In this document: positions 23,737 through 26,147 of the stretch, in pieces
Position numbering within the stretch: position 1 is the first letter of the stretch
Layout of the letters: every line of letters begins with the position of its first letter
NCBI GenBank assembly: GCA_049696015.1
Contig: JBAVTG010000162.1
Span: 1 to 26,147, forward strand
DNA from: JANMEX01 sp049696015
GTDB lineage: Bacteria > Pseudomonadota > Alphaproteobacteria > Rhizobiales > Rhizobiaceae
Reading direction: 5' to 3'
DNA length: 26,147 nt
The notes under the pieces: model-generated
Told to the model about the DNA's origin: nothing
Databases searched by the model: none
What the model saw: only the letters and a program-made list of their open reading frames with translations
Translations under genes and position numbers: made by a program

Positions 23737-24135
23737 ATGTTCGCCAGCATCCCGCTCATGATCATTTCATTCGTGCTGTACAATCTGGCGGCAGTTTTAG
23801 CCGGCACCGGACCAAATCCGCTCGCCAGCGAATTGTTTTCGATGAACATGATGTCCGGCGGGCGTTTCGCGCTGACAACAGGCGATTTGCTGATCGTGCT
23901 CTCGCTGGTGCTGCTGTTCATCGAAATTTTGAAATCCACCCGCTCCAGCAATGCCTCGGTCGCCGACCATATGCTCTCGACCGGCGTGTTCATCCTGTTT
24001 CTGGTCGAGTTTCTGCTGGTTCCGGCGGCCGCGACATCCGTGTTCTTCATTTTGATGGCGATGGCGCTGATTGACGTTGTCGCAGGTTTTTCCGTCTCGA
24101 TCCGCTCTGCGGGCCGCGACGTGACATGGAATTGA
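23737..24135 (+). CDS. Small conserved-looking membrane protein, function unknown
   Basis: The 132-residue protein starts at an ATG preceded by TGAGGAG. It has four probable membrane segments: SIPLMIISFVLYNLAAVL, GDLLIVLSLVLLFIEIL, LSTGVFILFLVEFLLV and ATSVFFILMAMALIDVVAG. A hydrophilic loop contains KSTRSSNASVADHM. I do not recognise a family with an assigned function. It lies 59 bases after the lipid gene cluster in the same direction and may be cotranscribed with it. It ends six bases before the stop of phaR on the opposite strand. Confidence 0.75.
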   Translation: MFASIPLMIISFVLYNLAAVLAGTGPNPLASELFSMNMMSGGRFALTTGDLLIVLSLVLLFIEILKSTRSSNASVADHMLSTGVFILFLVEFLLVPAAATSVFFILMAMALIDVVAGFSVSIRSAGRDVTWN

Positions 24136-24141
24136 AAATCA

Positions 24142-24756
24142 TCAACCCTTGCTGATGGTCTCCAGCTTGCGCTGCATGGCCGCGATCTGATCCTTGAGGT
24201 CGGAAAGGTCGTCTTTTGCCGGTTCAACTGGTCCGTCTGATTTTGGCGCTTCAGCAGGTGATGAAGCCCCCGCGCCGGGCACGGCAAACGGCATGAACAT
24301 TTTCATCGCGTTCTGGAACATTTCGGCATTACGCCGCACCGTGTCTTCCATCGCCTTTATCGGCTCGATACCGATCATGCCGACGGGCGTTTTGCCGAAC
24401 GCCGCAGCCATTTGCTCGCGCATCCGCTCCTGTTCGCCGACAAAGGCTTTCATCGATTGCTCAAGGAAACTAGGCACGACCATCTGCATCTGATCGCCAT
24501 AGAAGGAAATCAGCTGGCGCAGGAACGGGATCGGCAGCATTGTCTGCCCATCCTTGTTTTCAAGCTCAAATATGATCTGCGTCAAAACCGGATGGGTGAT
24601 GTCCTCGCCGGTCTTGGCATCCTGGACGGTGAAATCCTCGCCTCTTTTGACCATTTCGGCGAGGTCTTCGAGCGTGACATAGGTGCTCGTCGACGTATTG
24701 TAGAGCCGCCGGTTGGCGTATTTCTTGATGACAATGTCACCCGTTTTCGCAGCCAT
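24142..24756 (-). CDS. phaR: Polyhydroxyalkanoate synthesis repressor PhaR
   Basis: The 204-residue protein begins IVIKKYANRRLYNTSTSTYV, the defining start of the PHB accumulation regulator family, and continues LEDLAEMVKRGEDFTVQDA and DITHPVLTQIIFE in the DNA- and PHB-binding domain (about residues 6-70). A second domain (PFLRQLISFYGDQMQMVVP) follows, and the C-terminal third is Pro/Ala-rich and ends in a short coiled coil (LSDLKDQIAAMQRKLETI). PhaR represses phasin and other PHB genes until polymer granules bind it. The start at 24756 has GGGAGG upstream; a longer in-frame version to 24909 is not credible. It is divergent from phaA, the usual placement. Confidence 0.96.
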   Translation of the reverse strand: MAAKTGDIVIKKYANRRLYNTSTSTYVTLEDLAEMVKRGEDFTVQDAKTGEDITHPVLTQIIFELENKDGQTMLPIPFLRQLISFYGDQMQMVVPSFLEQSMKAFVGEQERMREQMAAAFGKTPVGMIGIEPIKAMEDTVRRNAEMFQNAMKMFMPFAVPGAGASSPAEAPKSDGPVEPAKDDLSDLKDQIAAMQRKLETISKG

Positions 24757-24824
24757 GTCTCGCCTCCCGATGAAACTCGCCACATAAAGGTAAGCAGTGA
24801 CTTTCTTTTGGTTCATCCGCTTTT

Positions 24825-24851
24825 GTGCAGCATAGGCGCAAAATGCTGCAC
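24825..24851. promoter_or_regulatory. 9-bp perfect dyad in the phaR-phaA gap
   Basis: GTGCAGCAT (24825-24833) and ATGCTGCAC (24843-24851) form a perfect inverted repeat around AGGCGCAAA. It lies 69 bases upstream of the phaR ATG in a stretch rich in TGC and GCA. PhaR proteins bind such sequences, so autoregulation is plausible. The rest of the 279-base gap has a -35-like TTGACA at 24956-24961 without a clear -10, and the phaA ribosome site GGGAG at 25024-25028. Confidence 0.5.
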
Positions 24852-25035
24852 TTTCCAAGCAAAATTGTGCGTCGCGAAAGCGCAGTGCAACAACATGGCC
24901 GGCGCTCAAACCCCGTCATCAGCGTAGGCGGGAAGTTGTAAGCCCATTTTCCTGTTTGACAGTAACCTCTTCCGGTGAAACCTTGGGGCAAATGCCGGCT
25001 TCCAGCAGGTGTAAAACAAATTCGGGAGATCCCTC

Positions 25036-26147
25036 ATGAGCCAGTCCATTGTCATCGCCAGCGCCGCCCGCACACCGGTCGGTTCGTTCAACGGCGCGTT
25101 AGCAGGTCTCACCGCCCATGCGCTTGGCTCGATTGCCATACAGGAAGCGCTGCTGCGCGCCGGCGTTGCGCCGGGCGAAGTCGATGAAGTCATCATGGGT
25201 CAGATACTGACCGCCGGTCAGGGCCAAAACCCGGCGCGTCAGGCCGCGATGGGCGCAGGCATTCCGCAGGAAGCCACCGCCTGGGGCCTCAACCAGCTGT
25301 GCGGCTCCGGCCTTCGCGCCGTGGCGATCGGCATGCAGCAGATCGCCATGGGCGACGCCAAGATCATTGTCGCGGGCGGCCAGGAATCAATGTCCGGCGC
25401 GCCGCATTGCGCCCATCTGCGCAATGGCGCCAAAATGGGATCGCTCGAACTGGTGGACACAATGCTGAAAGACGGCCTGACGGACGCCTTTTTCGGCTAC
25501 CACATGGGCACAACGGCCGAAAACGTCGCCAAACAGTGGCAGTTGACCCGCGACGAACAGGACAGTTTCGCCGTCGCCTCGCAGAACAAGGCAGAGGCGG
25601 CGCAAAAAGCCGGCAAGTTCAAGGACGAGATCATTGCGGTCACCATCAAGGGCCGCAAGGGCGATGTGGTGGTTTCGGACGATGAATACATAAAGCATGG
25701 CGTGACGCTTGACGGCATCAACAAATTGCGCCCTGCCTTTGACAAGGAAGGCACCGTCACTGCCGCCAACGCTTCCGGCATCAACGACGGCGCGGCTGTC
25801 ACGGTTTTGATGAGCGAGGCGGAAGCTGTCCGCCGCGGCGCAACGCCGCTGGCGCGCATAGTCTCCTGGGCCACCGCCGGTGTCGACCCGGCAATCATGG
25901 GAACCGGCCCGATCCCGTCTTCGCGCCGTGCGCTGGAAAAGGCTGGATGGTCGGTCGGCGATCTTGATCTGGTCGAAGCAAACGAGGCTTTTGCCGCGCA
26001 GGCCTGCGCCGTCAACAAGGACATGGGCTGGGACCCGGCCATCGTCAACGTCAACGGCGGCGCTATCGCCATTGGCCATCCGGTCGGCGCGTCTGGGGCG
26101 CGCATTCTCAACACGCTGCTTTATGAACTGAAGCGCCGCGGCGGCAA
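25036..26147 (+). CDS. phaA: Acetyl-CoA C-acetyltransferase PhaA, truncated by the window end
   Basis: The first 370 residues of a thiolase are present and the frame is open at the right edge; about 20 residues are missing. The enzyme joins two acetyl-CoA into acetoacetyl-CoA, the first step of PHB synthesis. The nucleophilic Cys is C89 in NQLCGSGLRA, and H348 sits in GGAIAIGHPVGASGAR; the second active-site Cys lies beyond the window. SAARTPVGSFNGALAGL and VEANEAFAAQACAVN match biosynthetic thiolases. The ATG at 25036 has GGGAG upstream. It is divergent from phaR, supporting PHB synthesis over fatty-acid degradation. A phaB reductase may follow outside the window. Confidence 0.96.
   Translation, partial: MSQSIVIASAARTPVGSFNGALAGLTAHALGSIAIQEALLRAGVAPGEVDEVIMGQILTAGQGQNPARQAAMGAGIPQEATAWGLNQLCGSGLRAVAIGMQQIAMGDAKIIVAGGQESMSGAPHCAHLRNGAKMGSLELVDTMLKDGLTDAFFGYHMGTTAENVAKQWQLTRDEQDSFAVASQNKAEAAQKAGKFKDEIIAVTIKGRKGDVVVSDDEYIKHGVTLDGINKLRPAFDKEGTVTAANASGINDGAAVTVLMSEAEAVRRGATPLARIVSWATAGVDPAIMGTGPIPSSRRALEKAGWSVGDLDLVEANEAFAAQACAVNKDMGWDPAIVNVNGGAIAIGHPVGASGARILNTLLYELKRRGG

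Noticed and set aside
24956..24961. TTGACA as the phaA promoter -35
   Set aside because: No acceptable -10 lies 15 to 19 bases downstream, so I did not call a promoter.
1..26147. CRISPR arrays, tRNAs, insertion sequences or phage genes
   Set aside because: I found no regularly spaced repeats, cloverleaf-like segments, transposase motifs or integrase motifs on reading both strands.

Overview
The window looks like core chromosome from an alphaproteobacterium of the order Hyphomicrobiales (Rhizobiales). The reasons are protein-level: a heparinase II/III-family gene sits between rsmB and purH; rpmF, mtgA and a farnesyl-diphosphate synthase gene are clustered; and PHB genes (phaR, phaA, a 3-hydroxybutyrate dehydrogenase) are present. 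Codons are GC-rich and gene packing is tight. I see no tRNA, rRNA, insertion sequence, prophage or CRISPR array. No gene-free stretch exceeds 300 bases; the longest is the 279-base phaR-phaA gap. Both ends cut genes: rsmB on the left, phaA on the right.

Layout. 1-4114: 3' end of rsmB, the heparinase-like gene and purH, all on +. 4318-6317: a DeoR-type regulator followed 11 bases later by an MFS transporter. 6272-8234: a LysR-type regulator (-) divergent from an NAD(P)-binding epimerase-like gene (+). 8235-12533 (-): adaptor and inner-membrane pump of an RND efflux system. 12724-15458 (-): 2Fe-2S and molybdopterin subunits of a Tat-exported oxidoreductase like isoquinoline 1-oxidoreductase, divergent from its probable TetR regulator (15527-16099, +). 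16096-16887 (-): 3-hydroxybutyrate dehydrogenase, divergent from ispG (17029-18267). 18397-19214: a periplasmic PepSY-like protein translationally coupled to a b561-type cytochrome. 19218-20138 (-): ispA, divergent from mtgA (20245-21000), then rpmF with a strong terminator. 21448-24135: plsC, cdsA, a CDP-alcohol phosphatidyltransferase and a small membrane protein. 24142-24756 (-): phaR, divergent from phaA (25036-end).

How the genes fit together. IspG and IspA act at two steps of isoprenoid synthesis. MtgA, which polymerises lipid II, depends on isoprenoid carrier. PlsC, CdsA and the third enzyme form a complete route from lysophosphatidate through CDP-diacylglycerol to a phospholipid head-group transfer. 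PhaA, PhaR and 3-hydroxybutyrate dehydrogenase belong to polyhydroxybutyrate metabolism, and the dehydrogenase promoter region carries a CTGC-N3-GCAG dyad of the kind recognised by PhaR. 

I found no whole new defence or mobile system. The most interesting signals are regulatory DNA (five dyads or repeat clusters beside regulator genes or accessory operons) and a CDP-alcohol phosphatidyltransferase whose signature motif lacks two of its four usual aspartates.
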